From Streptococcus plurextorum DSM 22810 (lineage in GTDB: Bacteria; Bacillota; Bacilli; Lactobacillales; Streptococcaceae), in assembly GCF_000423745.1 (NCBI RefSeq), contig NZ_AUIO01000003.1:124001-188000 (forward strand): a stretch of DNA of 64,000 bases, read 5' to 3'. The notes beneath the pieces were generated by a model. It saw only the letters and a program-made list of their open reading frames with translations, had not been told where the DNA came from and ran no database searches. Below, one piece after another: positions 1-9,659 of the stretch. Every line of letters begins with the position of its first letter. Positions within the stretch are counted from its first letter, which is position 1. The translations under genes were made by a program, and so were the position numbers.

Positions 1-212
1 GTGTCTCTGAAATCAATAATACATTGTCTCAGAGCTCTGCCTTAATCCAAGGAAAGAAAGAAGCACTTGATCAAGTGAAGGAAATTGTTGTGACAATGGA
101 TATCACATCGGTCACAGAAAGTGTGATTTTAAGGCAACCGCTTAAGGCAGATCGTGTTCTAGTCTTACCAGATGTTGTTGATGTCACGCTGAACGTTGTT
201 AAGAAAAAATAA
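1..212 (+). CDS. cdaR: CdaR (YbbR-domain) regulator of cyclic-di-AMP synthase, 3' end only
   Basis: Only the last ~70 codons are present; the reading frame is open from base 3 with no start, so the gene begins upstream of the window. The fragment looks like the end of a YbbR repeat, a beta-rich extracytoplasmic domain, and finishes in a lysine-rich tail. In Firmicutes CdaR is membrane-anchored, modulates the diadenylate cyclase CdaA, and is encoded in the order cdaA-cdaR-glmM. The glmM gene that follows here is the main support for the name. The TTG at 24 is an internal leucine codon, not a start. The family assignment is inference from context plus the short sequence. Confidence 0.8.
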   Translation, partial: VSEINNTLSQSSALIQGKKEALDQVKEIVVTMDITSVTESVILRQPLKADRVLVLPDVVDVTLNVVKKK

Positions 213-477
213 TCATTGGTCTTAATCTTAGGTGAGGTTATTTAGGGAGGTCATTTGCTCTGCTGATGTTAGAAGCTGTCAGAGTCCCAAGGAACCTCTA
301 GACCTTAGCGACGTTTTAGTGATAATAGGATAGATTAAAGAAAGGAAATGTTTGGTTGCGACTATTAGCAACTAGACCCAAGCAAGACAGTCAGTGATAG
401 ACAGTTGATTTTGATGTGAATACACATGGTCGTTTTTCTGTTTTTTATCAGATTTGTCAGGCTTTTGGTATCTTATA
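213..477 (+). other. 265-bp cdaR-glmM spacer, possibly a structured leader
   Basis: No ORF with a ribosome binding site is visible. The stretch holds several short self-complementary pieces, including GAGGTT near 231 facing GGAACCTC near 291, CTCTG/CAGAG near 259-284, and GTTGC...GCAAC near 355-372. Such a spacer is long for genes usually described as one operon. It could be a 5' leader of glmM with its own promoter, or simply eroded sequence. I see no convincing -35/-10 pair. Confidence 0.35.
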
Positions 478-1830
478 GTGGGTAAATATTTTGGAACGGA
501 CGGTGTCCGTGGTGAAGCAAATGTTGAGTTGACGCCTGAATTGGCGTTTAAATTAGGACGATTTGGAGGCTATGTTCTCAGTCAGCATGAAATAGGTCGT
601 CCGAAAGTTTTTGTGGCGCGAGATACGCGTATATCAGGTCAAATGCTAGAGTCCGCTTTGATTGCTGGTCTTTTGTCAGTTGGCATTGAAGTCTATCAAC
701 TAGGAGTGCTAGCGACACCTGGTGTCTCTTATCTGGTACGTACAGAAAATGCTAGCGCAGGGGTCATGATTTCTGCTAGTCACAATCCTGCACTTGACAA
801 TGGTATTAAGTTCTTTGGTGGCGATGGTTTTAAACTAGCAGATGATCAGGAAGCTGAAATTGAAGCTCTCCTAGATGCCGCAGAGGATACTTTACCACGT
901 CCATCCGCGGATGGCCTTGGAACCTTGGTTGACTACCCAGAAGGAGTCCGTAAATACGAAAAATTCTTGGTGTCAACAGGAACTGATTTGGAAGGCTTAA
1001 AAGTAGCACTTGACACAGCTCATGGTGCAGCTACCAGCTCAGCCAGAAATATTTTCCTTGATCTAGGCGCTAATATTGCGGTTATTGGTGATAAGCCAGA
1101 CGGTCTCAATATTAATGATGGAGTCGGCTCAACCCATCCTGAAAAGCTACAAGAGATGGTCAAAGAGAGGGGGGCTGCTATTGGCCTAGCCTTTGATGGG
1201 GATAGCGATCGTTTGATTGCTGTTGATGAAAAAGGTGACATTGTCGATGGTGATAAAATCATGTATATCATTGGCAAATACCTGTCTGAAAAAGATCAGT
1301 TGGCGCAGAATACCATTGTAACGACTGTGATGTCAAATCTTGGTTTCCACAAGGCCTTGGATCGTGAGGGGATTAAAAAAGCTGTAACAGCAGTTGGAGA
1401 TCGCTATGTGGTTGAGGAGATGCGCAAGTCTGGCTATAATTTGGGTGGAGAGCAGTCTGGGCATGTCATCATCATGGATTACAATACAACAGGCGACGGT
1501 CAGCTGACCGCTGTGCAATTAACCAAAATCATGAAAGAAACAGGCAAGAAACTGTCTGAATTGGCAGCTGAAGTCACCATTTACCCGCAGAAACTGGTCA
1601 ATATCCGTGTGGAAAATAGCATGAAGGACAAGGCTATGGAAGTACCTGCTATTGTGGCTGTTATTGACAAAATGGAGTCAGAAATGGCTGGAAATGGACG
1701 TATCTTGGTCCGTCCAAGTGGGACTGAGCCACTTTTACGCGTCATGGCAGAAGCACCGACCGATGCAGAGGTGGATTACTATGTGGATACCATTGCAGAT
1801 GTGGTGCGTTCAGAGATTGGTATTGCCTAA
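478..1830 (+). CDS. glmM: Phosphoglucosamine mutase GlmM
   Basis: GlmM interconverts glucosamine-6-phosphate and glucosamine-1-phosphate, the step before UDP-GlcNAc and peptidoglycan. The protein has the full alpha-D-phosphohexomutase layout: the catalytic serine loop SASHNP near residue 100, the metal-binding DGDSDR near 243, and the phosphate-binding RPSGTEP near the C-terminus. I start it at the GTG at 478, which gives the family N-terminus [13 protein letters not shown] and 450 residues. An in-frame ATG at 454 would add eight residues absent from the family, and neither start has a good Shine-Dalgarno sequence. In several Firmicutes GlmM binds and restrains CdaA, consistent with its place after cdaR. 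A hairpin terminator follows. Confidence 0.96.
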   Translation: MGKYFGTDGVRGEANVELTPELAFKLGRFGGYVLSQHEIGRPKVFVARDTRISGQMLESALIAGLLSVGIEVYQLGVLATPGVSYLVRTENASAGVMISASHNPALDNGIKFFGGDGFKLADDQEAEIEALLDAAEDTLPRPSADGLGTLVDYPEGVRKYEKFLVSTGTDLEGLKVALDTAHGAATSSARNIFLDLGANIAVIGDKPDGLNINDGVGSTHPEKLQEMVKERGAAIGLAFDGDSDRLIAVDEKGDIVDGDKIMYIIGKYLSEKDQLAQNTIVTTVMSNLGFHKALDREGIKKAVTAVGDRYVVEEMRKSGYNLGGEQSGHVIIMDYNTTGDGQLTAVQLTKIMKETGKKLSELAAEVTIYPQKLVNIRVENSMKDKAMEVPAIVAVIDKMESEMAGNGRILVRPSGTEPLLRVMAEAPTDAEVDYYVDTIADVVRSEIGIA

Positions 1831-1838
1831 TAGGACAG

Positions 1839-1859
1839 GACGACCGAAAGGTCGTTTTT
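1839..1859 (+). terminator. Intrinsic terminator after glmM
   Basis: A CGACC-GAAA-GGTCG hairpin with flanking pairs is followed by TTTTTG. It closes the cdaR-glmM unit directly before the era promoter. Confidence 0.8.
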
Positions 1860-1898
1860 GTCAGCTTTGCTTTGTCGCTCAGCTATTTCTTGAAACTA

Positions 1899-1907
1899 TG
1901 GTATAAT
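1899..1907 (+). promoter_or_regulatory. Extended -10 promoter for era
   Basis: TGGTATAAT is a perfect extended -10 element 30 bp before the era ATG. No good -35 is seen at 17 bp, which is common for TGn promoters in streptococci. Confidence 0.7.
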
Positions 1908-1937
1908 AAAGAAAATCAACAAAAAGTGAGAACTCAA

Positions 1938-2837
1938 ATGACATTCAAATCAGGATTTGTGGCGATTTTAGGTCGTCCAAACGTTGGGAAATCAACCTTT
2001 CTCAACTATGTAATGGGGCAAAAAATTGCGATCATGAGCGATAAGGCTCAAACCACCCGTAACAAGATTATGGGCATTTATACGACAGAAGAAGAGCAGA
2101 TTGTCTTCATCGACACGCCGGGAATCCATAAGCCTAAGACAGCCTTGGGGGATTTCATGGTGGAGTCTGCTTACAGCACTCTGCGTGAAGTGGACACGGT
2201 GCTCTTTATGGTGCCAGTGGATGAGACGCGGGGCAAGGGGGATGATATGATTATGGAACGGCTCAAGCAGGCCAAAGTTCCAGTTATCCTCGTTGTCAAT
2301 AAGATTGACAAGGTCCACCCAGACCAACTCTTGGAGCAGATTGAGGACTTCCGTCACCAGATGGACTTCAAGGAGATTGTGCCTATTTCTGCCACTCAGG
2401 GCAATAATGTCAATCGCCTCATGGAATTACTCAAGGAAAACTTGGAGGAAGGCTTCCAGTATTTCCCAGCAGACCAGATTACCGACCACCCAGAACGCTT
2501 CTTGGTGTCTGAGATGATTCGGGAGAAGGTCTTGCACCTGACCCGTGAGGAAATCCCGCACTCTGTTGCAGTTGTTATCGAGTCTATGAAACGCGATGAA
2601 TTTACCGACAAGGTCCACATCCGTGCGACGATTATGGTGGAGCGTGATAGCCAGAAAGGTATTATCATCGGCAAGCAAGGGGCTATGCTCAAGAAAATCG
2701 GCTCCATGGCCCGCCGTGATATCGAACTCATGCTAGGAGATAAGGTCTTCCTAGAAACCTGGGTCAAGGTCAAGAAAAACTGGCGTGACAAAAAACTCGA
2801 CCTCGCCGATTTTGGTTATAACGAAAAGGAATATTAA
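1938..2837 (+). CDS. era: GTPase Era
   Basis: Era is an essential GTPase that binds 16S rRNA and assists 30S ribosome assembly. The 299-residue protein has the P-loop GRPNVGKS at residues 12-19, the G3 motif DTPGIH, the G4 motif NKID, and a C-terminal KH RNA-binding domain containing [15 protein letters not shown]. The start at 1938 gives the family N-terminus MTFKSGF; the in-frame ATG at 1872 lies upstream of the promoter and would add 22 unrelated residues. It leads the era-mutM-coaE block that is conserved in streptococci. Codon choice (AAG, CTC, GTC) looks richer in G and C than in the genes after coaE. Confidence 0.97.
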   Translation: MTFKSGFVAILGRPNVGKSTFLNYVMGQKIAIMSDKAQTTRNKIMGIYTTEEEQIVFIDTPGIHKPKTALGDFMVESAYSTLREVDTVLFMVPVDETRGKGDDMIMERLKQAKVPVILVVNKIDKVHPDQLLEQIEDFRHQMDFKEIVPISATQGNNVNRLMELLKENLEEGFQYFPADQITDHPERFLVSEMIREKVLHLTREEIPHSVAVVIESMKRDEFTDKVHIRATIMVERDSQKGIIIGKQGAMLKKIGSMARRDIELMLGDKVFLETWVKVKKNWRDKKLDLADFGYNEKEY

Positions 2838-2851
2838 GAAGGTTAAAGTAG

Positions 2852-2874
2852 ATTGCTGAGCTGAGCTCAGCAAT
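2852..2874 (+). terminator. Hairpin between era and mutM (attenuator or partial terminator)
   Basis: A perfect 9-bp stem, ATTGCTGAG/CTCAGCAAT with loop CTGAG, sits 20 nt before the mutM start. Only a weak T tract (TTCTGT) follows. There is no room for a promoter between the hairpin and mutM, so transcripts must pass through it. Confidence 0.5.
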
Positions 2875-2893
2875 TTCTGTGAGGAGGATAAGT

Positions 2894-3721
2894 ATGCCCG
2901 AATTACCTGAGGTTGAGACGGTTCGTCGTGGTTTGAATCGTTTGGTCAAGGGAAAGGTCATTGCCGAGGTAGAGGTGACCTATGCTCCTATGATTAAGAC
3001 TGGTGTGGATGCCTTCTGCCAAGACTTGATCGGTCAGGTGATTTTAGATGTGGCTCGTCGAGGCAAGTATCTCTTGATTTACCTGACGGATCATGTCCTC
3101 ATTTCCCACTTGCGAATGGAGGGCAAGTACAACTTCTTTCCAGATCAGGTGCCTGCCAACAAGCACTTTCATGCCTTTTTCACCTTCACAGACGGTTCAA
3201 CCTTGGTCTATCAAGATGTCCGCAAGTTTGGGACTATGGAGCTGCTGGGCAAGGCGGATGTAGCAGCCTATTTTCTCAGTCGCAAAATTGGTCCTGAGCC
3301 GACGGAAGCGGATTTTGACTTAAAAGAATTTGCAGTCAAGTTAGCCAAGTCAAAAAAGCCCATAAAAGCTCATCTCTTGGACCAGTCTTTAGTGGCTGGT
3401 TTGGGCAATATCTATGTAGATGAGGTCTTGTTCAGAGCTCAAGTCCACCCTGCTCAAGCAAGTAATCAGCTATCAGCAGAGCAGGTGGCAGACCTCCGTC
3501 AAGCCACCATAGCAGTTCTGCAATTGGGAATCGAAAAAGGTGGCTCAACCATTCGGACCTATAAAAATGCCTTGGGCATGGATGGGACCATGCAGGATTA
3601 TTTACAAGTTTACGGAAAGACAGGGCAGGCCTGTCCCCGTTGCCAGACAGAGATTGTCAAAATCCAGTTGGGCGGACGGGGGACACATTTCTGTCCTCAG
3701 TGTCAGGTGAAACATGGCTAA
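2894..3721 (+). CDS. mutM: Formamidopyrimidine-DNA glycosylase (Fpg/MutM)
   Basis: The enzyme excises 8-oxoguanine and formamidopyrimidines and nicks the abasic site. The N-terminus [14 protein letters not shown] carries the catalytic proline (residue 2, exposed after Met removal) and glutamate. The C-terminus has a four-cysteine zinc finger (CPRC near 250, CPQC near 270). I chose the ATG at 2894 because the proline must be the N-terminal residue and GAGGAGG lies just upstream; the ATG at 2879 would abolish activity. The gene overlaps coaE by 8 bp, so translation of the two is probably coupled. About 275 residues, the usual length. Confidence 0.96.
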   Translation: MPELPEVETVRRGLNRLVKGKVIAEVEVTYAPMIKTGVDAFCQDLIGQVILDVARRGKYLLIYLTDHVLISHLRMEGKYNFFPDQVPANKHFHAFFTFTDGSTLVYQDVRKFGTMELLGKADVAAYFLSRKIGPEPTEADFDLKEFAVKLAKSKKPIKAHLLDQSLVAGLGNIYVDEVLFRAQVHPAQASNQLSAEQVADLRQATIAVLQLGIEKGGSTIRTYKNALGMDGTMQDYLQVYGKTGQACPRCQTEIVKIQLGGRGTHFCPQCQVKHG

Positions 3722-4301
3722 AATTATCGGTTTAACAGGCGGTATCGCTTCAGGAAAATCAACGGTTACAGGCTTTTTGCGAGAACAGGGCTATCCAGTC
3801 ATCGATGCGGATGCGGTCGTTCATGAATTGCAGGCCAAGGACGGAAAACTCTATCAGGTCCTAGTAGATTGGCTAGGGGATAACATTCTTCAAGTGGATG
3901 GTCAACTTAATCGCCATTTCCTATCGACGCTCATTTTTGGAAATCCAGATAATTTGGCGAAATCAGCTGAATTACAGAATCCCATCATTCGTCAAGAATT
4001 GGCCCGCTTAAGAAATCACGCCCTAACAGAGTATCCCTTGGTCTTTATGGATATTCCTTTACTTTTTGAGCAGGAATATGCATCATGGTGTGATCAAGTT
4101 TGGTTGGTTTATGTTGACAAGCAGACGCAAGTCAAGCGCCTCATGGCTCGCAATCACTTAAGTCAAGAAGATGCAGAGCTCCGCATCTCACGTCAAATGC
4201 CCTTAGATCATAAACGTCTCTTGGCAGACAAAATTATTGATAATAGTGGAGCGCCTGCTGAAACGCTTAGGCAGGTATCACAGTATATTAAAACATTATG
4301 A
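3714..4301 (+). CDS. coaE: Dephospho-CoA kinase
   Basis: CoaE phosphorylates the ribose 3'-hydroxyl of dephospho-CoA, the last step of coenzyme A synthesis, in the cytoplasm. The P-loop [12 protein letters not shown] lies at residues 6-17 and is followed by the family DADAVVHEL segment. Residues near 117 (DIPLLFE) match the conserved substrate-binding loop. At 195 residues it has normal length. Its start lies inside the last codons of mutM. A terminator with a good U-tract follows, separating it from the ABC transporter genes. Confidence 0.95.
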   Translation: MAKIIGLTGGIASGKSTVTGFLREQGYPVIDADAVVHELQAKDGKLYQVLVDWLGDNILQVDGQLNRHFLSTLIFGNPDNLAKSAELQNPIIRQELARLRNHALTEYPLVFMDIPLLFEQEYASWCDQVWLVYVDKQTQVKRLMARNHLSQEDAELRISRQMPLDHKRLLADKIIDNSGAPAETLRQVSQYIKTL

Positions 4302-4327
4302 AGGCAGTCTGAGACTGTCTTGTTTTT
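4302..4327 (+). terminator. Intrinsic terminator after coaE
   Basis: An 8-bp stem (AGGCAGTC/GACTGTCT, loop TGA) is followed by TGTTTTTG. Confidence 0.8.
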
Positions 4328-4370
4328 GATTTTGGTCTGTGCTAAAATGAAGAAAAGAACATCGAGGTGA

Positions 4371-5075
4371 ATGATGGAGCTGATTTTACGAGATATTCAA
4401 AAGCGATTTCAAGAGAATGAAGTCTTAAAAGGAGCCAGTTTTACCTTTACTTCTGGTCAAATTACAGGTCTTCTTGGTCGAAATGGTGCGGGTAAGACCA
4501 CACTTTTTAATATTCTGTACGGGGAGTCCCTTGCGGATGCTGGAACGTTTGTGATCGTAGAAAATGGTGTAGAGCGTCCGTTGACACATCAAGATATTGG
4601 GATGGTCTTTTCTGAGAATTACTTGCCTGAGTTTTTAACCGGTTATGAATTTGTCAAGTTTTATATGGATTTGCATGCTACTAATGCTGATAAAACGGTT
4701 GATGACTACCTCGATTTTATGGACATTAGCCAAGCAGATCGGCATCGCATCATAAAAGGCTATTCAGACGGGATGAAGAGTAAACTCTCTCTGCTATGTA
4801 TTTTGATTTCAAAGCCTAAGATTATTCTTTTAGATGAGCCTCTAACGGCTGTGGATTTGGTGTCAAGTATTGCCATTAAGCGGCTACTTATGGCATTAAA
4901 AGATGATCATATACTGATTTTGTCAACTCATATTATGGCTTTAGCAGAAGATCTGTGCAATCAAGTGGCGGTGCTTGATAAAGGACGCTTAACGGCTCTT
5001 GAAGTGGATAAGACGCATGAGCAGTTCGAGACCAAGATTCTGCAAGCGTTACAAGGAGATGAATATGACGCATGA
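4371..5075 (+). CDS. ABC transporter ATP-binding protein
   Basis: This 234-residue nucleotide-binding subunit energises the membrane protein encoded next to it. It has Walker A GRNGAGKTT near residue 36, a degenerate signature YSDGMKSKLS, Walker B IILLDEP, and the H-loop STH. The signature departs from LSGGQ, as in many BcrA-like export ATPases. Start is the ATG at 4371 or 4374; the shorter form ME... is equally plausible behind GAGGTGA. The gene overlaps the permease by 11 bp, so the two surely form one system. Substrate is unknown. The pair sits between coaE and pmrA, which I recall as adjacent in S. pneumoniae, so it looks lineage-specific. Confidence 0.9.
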   Translation: MMELILRDIQKRFQENEVLKGASFTFTSGQITGLLGRNGAGKTTLFNILYGESLADAGTFVIVENGVERPLTHQDIGMVFSENYLPEFLTGYEFVKFYMDLHATNADKTVDDYLDFMDISQADRHRIIKGYSDGMKSKLSLLCILISKPKIILLDEPLTAVDLVSSIAIKRLLMALKDDHILILSTHIMALAEDLCNQVAVLDKGRLTALEVDKTHEQFETKILQALQGDEYDA

Positions 5076-6705
5076 GTCCATTTTTCGAGTCTTGTTTCAA
5101 GCACGGATTGCAAAAGGTTACAATAGCCTGATTTATTTTTTGCAGAAGATTCCTTGGCTAGGTAAAAAGGTCCCGAATCGATGGTATCAAGCAGATGGTA
5201 ATAAATTTCTGGTGATGTTGATTAAACTCTGCCTCTTACCGATTCAAGTTTTTGGGAATACAGTTTGCTATGTCTTTTTTTGTAGTCTAGCTGCTAGTAT
5301 CCTTAGAGAAGTGCTGAGGGATATGATTGGTCATCTACCCTCACTCAACCACTTGATTCTAACGGTCATGGTGATTTTGTCAGTTTTTCTACGTCCTCTG
5401 ATTCTAGATGTGAGGCTGATGGATGGCAAAGATGTGGAGGCTAATCAAGCCGTTCGTATTTTCGGCATTGCTCCAAGAAGTTATTTTCTCGTCCTAGAGC
5501 TGACAGAATTTATACGAGGCATCTTGGCGAGGACCCTTGTTTTTGGCTTTTTCTTTCTGATTATGGGTCGCCCTTTTTGGCAAGGAATAACTTTTGCTCT
5601 ATTTTTGGCAGGAAGTCGTCTAGGGTTGAAGATGCTGTGCTTGCAGTTTTTCTATATCAATAAAAACCTGGCAGATAAGGTTCTGACACAGGTACAGATT
5701 TGGGGAAGCCTGCTCATGTGGGGGATAAGCTCAGCGCTTGTTTTTTTGGGTGAAAGATTTTCCCCTCATCTATTCATGGGTATACCTGCAGGGGTGATAG
5801 GCTGTGTTTTATGGCTTTTGTCTTATGCTGTTTTAAGACGAGATTCTAGACTGGATTCTCTAGCGCGTCGCCTGATAACTCACCAAGCCGTCAAAGAGGC
5901 TGCAGAAGCAGCTAATAATATTGAAACCATCTCCGTTCAAGTCAAGGACAAGGCCATTGTTATGGATGAGAAAAGGGATGCTTCTCTAATCAAACGAACG
6001 GGGGTGTCTTATCTCAACGCACTTTTCATGTCACGGCTCGGCAAGCATCTGAATAAGGGTATTAACATCCGACTTGGGGTAATTTCAGCTATTGGTTTGA
6101 TGACGGTCTTGATTGGCTACTTGTCAAAATCAGGGCAGGTGGTGACAGAGGATAGAGTCGCCTGGCAGTGCCTTTTTATTACAGTCATAGCAGGCTATTA
6201 CCTTTATGTGGGGGAGTCTTATATGAAATTTTGTTTTTATCATTTAGACAGGCCGTTGCTTAAATATCACTTTTATCGCAGACCCGATGTGATTTTAGCC
6301 ACTTTAACAACACGCTTTAAAAGTTCTCTTTTCCATAATTTTCCAATATTTGTCTTACTGAGTCTGGTTTACTGCCTGATTTATATTTCTTTTTTCGATT
6401 GGGAAGTGGCTGGTCTGTTCCTGATTATCCTAGGACAGATGATTTCGATGGTGTTCTTTAGTCTTTATTTTCTCTATCTCTACTTTCTCTTGCAACCTTT
6501 TAATGACGGGATGCAGTCAAAGAGTAGGATATATAATATTTTGAGAGGGATTTTAACCTACGGAGCCTATCATATTTTTCGCTTAACAGAGGTTGTCTCA
6601 GTGCCAGTTTTAGTTGGTATCATGGTCTTATTAAGCCTTTTTATCATCTTAGGCTTTTATGCGGTGCTCCGCTATGCCCCGAAAACCTTTAAGTTAAAAC
6701 CATAG
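5065..6705 (+). CDS. ABC transporter permease, multi-spanning
   Basis: A hydrophobic protein of 546 residues with roughly ten to twelve predicted membrane segments, organised as two hydrophobic halves separated by a polar stretch near residues 280-330. The true start is most likely the ATG at 5065, preceded by AAGGAG within the end of the ATPase gene; the in-frame ATG at 4999 would add 22 residues overlapping the ATPase. It belongs with the preceding ATPase as an exporter of the ABC-2/EcsB-like sort, but I do not recognise a named family or a substrate. A terminator follows immediately. Confidence 0.85.
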   Translation: MTHESIFRVLFQARIAKGYNSLIYFLQKIPWLGKKVPNRWYQADGNKFLVMLIKLCLLPIQVFGNTVCYVFFCSLAASILREVLRDMIGHLPSLNHLILTVMVILSVFLRPLILDVRLMDGKDVEANQAVRIFGIAPRSYFLVLELTEFIRGILARTLVFGFFFLIMGRPFWQGITFALFLAGSRLGLKMLCLQFFYINKNLADKVLTQVQIWGSLLMWGISSALVFLGERFSPHLFMGIPAGVIGCVLWLLSYAVLRRDSRLDSLARRLITHQAVKEAAEAANNIETISVQVKDKAIVMDEKRDASLIKRTGVSYLNALFMSRLGKHLNKGINIRLGVISAIGLMTVLIGYLSKSGQVVTEDRVAWQCLFITVIAGYYLYVGESYMKFCFYHLDRPLLKYHFYRRPDVILATLTTRFKSSLFHNFPIFVLLSLVYCLIYISFFDWEVAGLFLIILGQMISMVFFSLYFLYLYFLLQPFNDGMQSKSRIYNILRGILTYGAYHIFRLTEVVSVPVLVGIMVLLSLFIILGFYAVLRYAPKTFKLKP

Positions 6706-6736
6706 AAGGACAGACTTTGAGAGAAGCTGTCTTTTT
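6706..6736 (+). terminator. Intrinsic terminator after the ABC genes
   Basis: Stem AAGGACAG...CTGTCTTT with an inner CTT/AAG extension, ending in CTTTTTAG. Confidence 0.7.
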
Positions 6737-6753
6737 AGTCTTGGCGCAAAATA

Positions 6754-6762
6754 TGGTATAAT
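6754..6762 (+). promoter_or_regulatory. Extended -10 promoter for the HerA-like gene and pmrA
   Basis: TGGTATAAT lies 31 bp before the ATG at 6793, with TTTAGT 17 bp upstream as a weak -35. It probably serves 6793-9614. Confidence 0.65.
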
Positions 6763-6792
6763 ATTATCAGAAAATTAAGCGAGGTAAAGAAA

Positions 6793-8265
6793 ATGTCGAC
6801 AGTTACGATTGCCAAAAGTGCAGATAAGGATATCGTCTTTCAGCTTTCTATGCTTAACCGACACGGTTTGATTGCGGGTGCAACGGGAACTGGGAAAACA
6901 GTTACCCTAAAGGTCATTGCAGAGCAGCTGAGCTTAGCCGGAGTGCCCGTTTTTTTGGCGGATATTAAGGGGGATTTGACCAATCTTGCTAAAGCAGGTC
7001 AAGTTGGTGAAAAACTAGCAGCAAGGCTTGACAAGCTTGGTATTGTTGACTACGAACCGCAGGCATTTCCTGTGCGTCTTTGGGATGTTTTTGGAGAAGC
7101 GGGTCATCCAGTTCGTGCGACGATTTCAGAAATGGGGCCATTGTTATTGTCGCGATTATTAGGCTTAAATGATACCCAGTCTGGGGTCTTAAATATTGCC
7201 TTTAAAATTGCAGACGACAACGGGTGGTTGCTAATTGATTTGAAAGATCTACAGGCGCTTTTAAGGGAAATAGCGGAGCATGCTAGCCATTATGCAGCAA
7301 CTTATGGGCATATTGCTAAGCAATCTGTCGCTGCCATTCAAAGAAGCCTCCTTGTGTTAGAGCAGGAAGGAGGAGAACTCTTCTTTGGAGAACCGGCCTT
7401 GGACTTAACTGATTTTATGGCGCTTGATGACAATGGGCAAGGTGTCATCAATATTTTAAGTGCAGCCAAGCTCTTTCAAGCCCCTACTCTTTATGCGACA
7501 TTTTTACTTTGGTTATTGACAGAGCTCTATAGTAGCTTACCAGAAGTTGGCGATCTTGAAAAACCTAAATTTGTCTTTTTCTTTGACGAGGCTCATCTGC
7601 TCTTTAAAGATGCTCCTAAAGTGTTTGTTGAGAAAATTGAACAGATTGTTCGTTTAGTTCGCTCAAAAGGAGTCGGTGTCTTTTTCATCACCCAAAATCC
7701 TATGGATTTGCCAGAAACAGTCTTGGCTCAGCTAGGAAATCGCGTTCAACATGCCCTCAGAGCTTATACCCCCAAAGAGGTAAAAGCCGTTAAGACCGCT
7801 GCTGAAACCTTCAGACAGAATGATGCCATAGATGTTGCGACAGCTATTACAGAGTTGCAAGTTGGTGAAGCCCTCATTTCGATGCTAAATAGTGATGCAC
7901 AACCAACAGTGGTCGAAAGAGCGTTTATCATGCCTCCTAAGAGTAGTTTTGACGTCTTATCAACTCTAGAAACACAAGCTTTGATAAACCGTTCACCATT
8001 GGAAGAAAAATATCGTCTCAGCTTAGATAGAGAATCTGCCTATGAATCTTTAATCGCTAAATTGGCAGGTGAAGAAGAACAAGCTCGTGAGATTCAAGCT
8101 AGGAAAGCAGCTGAAAAAGAAGAAAGAGCCAGAGAGAAAGAAGAGTCAAGACGGCCAAGAAAAACAGCTGTTGAAAAAGCAACAGATAGTTTTATCAGCT
8201 CTGCCATGCGTACGGTCGGAAGGGAATTGATTCGCACTTTGTTTGGTAGTCTTAAGAAACGTTAG
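6793..8265 (+). CDS. HerA-like ATPase (DUF853 family)
   Basis: A 490-residue cytosolic ATPase with Walker [10 protein letters not shown] near residue 29, a FLADIKGDL segment after it, and Walker B FFFDEAH near 258. This matches the DUF853 branch of the HerA/FtsK-like P-loop superfamily. The C-terminus (residues about 420-470) is a charged helical region rich in E, K and R. HerA proteins of archaea work with NurA nuclease in end resection, but DUF853 members in Firmicutes are uncharacterised and no nuclease gene is adjacent. Its stop abuts the pmrA start with no spacer, so the two are co-transcribed. Confidence 0.85.
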   Translation: MSTVTIAKSADKDIVFQLSMLNRHGLIAGATGTGKTVTLKVIAEQLSLAGVPVFLADIKGDLTNLAKAGQVGEKLAARLDKLGIVDYEPQAFPVRLWDVFGEAGHPVRATISEMGPLLLSRLLGLNDTQSGVLNIAFKIADDNGWLLIDLKDLQALLREIAEHASHYAATYGHIAKQSVAAIQRSLLVLEQEGGELFFGEPALDLTDFMALDDNGQGVINILSAAKLFQAPTLYATFLLWLLTELYSSLPEVGDLEKPKFVFFFDEAHLLFKDAPKVFVEKIEQIVRLVRSKGVGVFFITQNPMDLPETVLAQLGNRVQHALRAYTPKEVKAVKTAAETFRQNDAIDVATAITELQVGEALISMLNSDAQPTVVERAFIMPPKSSFDVLSTLETQALINRSPLEEKYRLSLDRESAYESLIAKLAGEEEQAREIQARKAAEKEERAREKEESRRPRKTAVEKATDSFISSAMRTVGRELIRTLFGSLKKR

Positions 8266-9468
8266 ATGATGATGCCTGTTAATTGGAAGAAAAATTTGCT
8301 CATCGCTTGGTTAGGAAGTTTTTTAACAGGTGCTAGTTTTTCTTTGGTCATGCCTTTTATGGCTTTGTATGTTGAAGAGCTAGGTGTCCCATCAAATCAA
8401 GTAGCTCTTTATGCTGGTTGGGCAGTGGCTATTGCTGCTATAGGTCAAGGTCTGTTTTCACCGATTTGGGGGAGACTAGCGGATCGCTATGGGCGAAAAC
8501 TCATGATGATTCGAGCTGCCTTGGTGATGACCTTCACGATGGGAGGCTTAGCTTTTGTCCCCAATGTTTTTTGGTTGCTCTTACTCAGGTTATTAAATGG
8601 TATTTTTTCCGGGTATGTTCCAAACGCAAATGCTTTAATAGCCTCCCAAGCACCAAAATCAGAATCAGGTCAAGCGCTTGGTAGTTTGGCGACGGGAGTC
8701 ATTGGTGGCAGTCTGATTGGTCCCCTTTTTGGTGGAGCACTTGCAGAGTGGATGGGAATTCGAAATGTCTTCTTATTTGTTGGCGCTCTCCTTTTTTTAG
8801 TGACACTCTTGACCATTTTTTTCGTCGAAGAAGAGGTGGAGCCTGTTACAAAAGAAGAGCAGTTGCCGACCCTTAAAGTTTTTCAATCAGTCAAAGATGG
8901 TCAGATTTTGATAGGCCTTTTTATCACTAGTATGATTATTCAGATTTCTGCTCAGTCTGTATCCCCTATATTGCCACTTTATATTCGTTATTTGGGATAC
9001 ACCAAGAACCTTATGGTGATGTCTGGACTGATTGTTTCGGCGATGAGCTTTTCAGGGATGCTATCAAGTTCTTTATTTGGACGAATCAGTGATAGAGTTG
9101 GTAATCATAGGTTTATACTAGGAAGTTTAATTTACTCTTGTATCATTTATCTCTTTATGGCCTTTTCGACGCATGTCTTACAGTTGGCAGTATTACGGTT
9201 TCTTTTTGGATTTGGAACCGGGGCCCTTATGCCATCTGTCAATGCTTTGCTGACAAAAATCACCCCAAGACAACACATTTCAACTATTTTCAGTTATAAT
9301 CAGATGATGACAAATTTTGGACAAGTCATTGGACCATTTGTTGGTTCGACAGTAGCCAGTATGATGGGCTATCGCTGGGTCTTTTATATCACCTCAGTCA
9401 TTGTTTTGGTTAACTTTTTCCTTTGTCTAATCAATTTTAAAAAATATCTTAGAAGTCGAGAAATCTAG
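8266..9468 (+). CDS. pmrA: PmrA-type multidrug efflux MFS transporter
   Basis: A 12-transmembrane major facilitator of about 400 residues. The N-terminal region ([19 protein letters not shown]) and the [10 protein letters not shown] loop after TM2 closely resemble pneumococcal PmrA, a proton-driven efflux pump linked to fluoroquinolone and dye export. The next genes, rpmG and secG, also follow pmrA in pneumococcus as I remember it. Three consecutive ATG codons (8266, 8269, 8272) begin the ORF directly after the upstream stop, with no clear ribosome binding site, so the precise start is uncertain. The final TAG overlaps the GTG of rpmG by one base. Confidence 0.88.
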   Translation: MMMPVNWKKNLLIAWLGSFLTGASFSLVMPFMALYVEELGVPSNQVALYAGWAVAIAAIGQGLFSPIWGRLADRYGRKLMMIRAALVMTFTMGGLAFVPNVFWLLLLRLLNGIFSGYVPNANALIASQAPKSESGQALGSLATGVIGGSLIGPLFGGALAEWMGIRNVFLFVGALLFLVTLLTIFFVEEEVEPVTKEEQLPTLKVFQSVKDGQILIGLFITSMIIQISAQSVSPILPLYIRYLGYTKNLMVMSGLIVSAMSFSGMLSSSLFGRISDRVGNHRFILGSLIYSCIIYLFMAFSTHVLQLAVLRFLFGFGTGALMPSVNALLTKITPRQHISTIFSYNQMMTNFGQVIGPFVGSTVASMMGYRWVFYITSVIVLVNFFLCLINFKKYLRSREI

Positions 9469-9614
9469 TGCGTGTAAAAATTACTCTCAAATGTCAGGAA
9501 TGTGGTAGTAAAAACTACCTGACCAGCAAAAATAAACAAAATCACCCTGAAAAAATTCAAGTCCCTAAATATTGCCCTAAAGAGCGAAAAGTAACCTTAC
9601 ATCTTGAATGCTAA
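9468..9614 (+). CDS. rpmG: 50S ribosomal protein L33 (small, GTG start)
   Basis: This 48-codon gene begins [20 protein letters not shown] and ends KVTLHLEC, matching the third L33 paralogue of streptococci. It keeps the first zinc-type pair (CQEC, residues 9-12) but has only one cysteine, C36, in the second (CPKE) plus a terminal C48, so zinc binding is doubtful. The GTG at 9468 overlaps the pmrA stop by one base, implying translational coupling. L33 sits near the ribosomal E site. Zinc-free and zinc-type copies are often swapped under zinc limitation. It is too short for usual ORF cut-offs, but sequence and position make it secure. Confidence 0.9.
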   Translation: MRVKITLKCQECGSKNYLTSKNKQNHPEKIQVPKYCPKERKVTLHLEC

Positions 9615-9632
9615 AGGGATTTGTGGTAAACT
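9605..9632 (+). promoter_or_regulatory. Possible promoter for secG
   Basis: TTGAAT (9605-9610) and TGGTAAACT (-10 at 9627-9632) are separated by 16 bp and overlap the end of rpmG, about 30 bp before secG. Confidence 0.4.
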
Positions 9633-9659
9633 AGTAAGGACAATTCGAGGGGGAAACTC

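Noticed and set aside
4999-5064. Longer N-terminus for the ABC permease (start at 4999)
   Set aside because: It would overlap the ATPase by 77 bp and add a basic, non-family peptide; ATG 5065 has AAGGAG.
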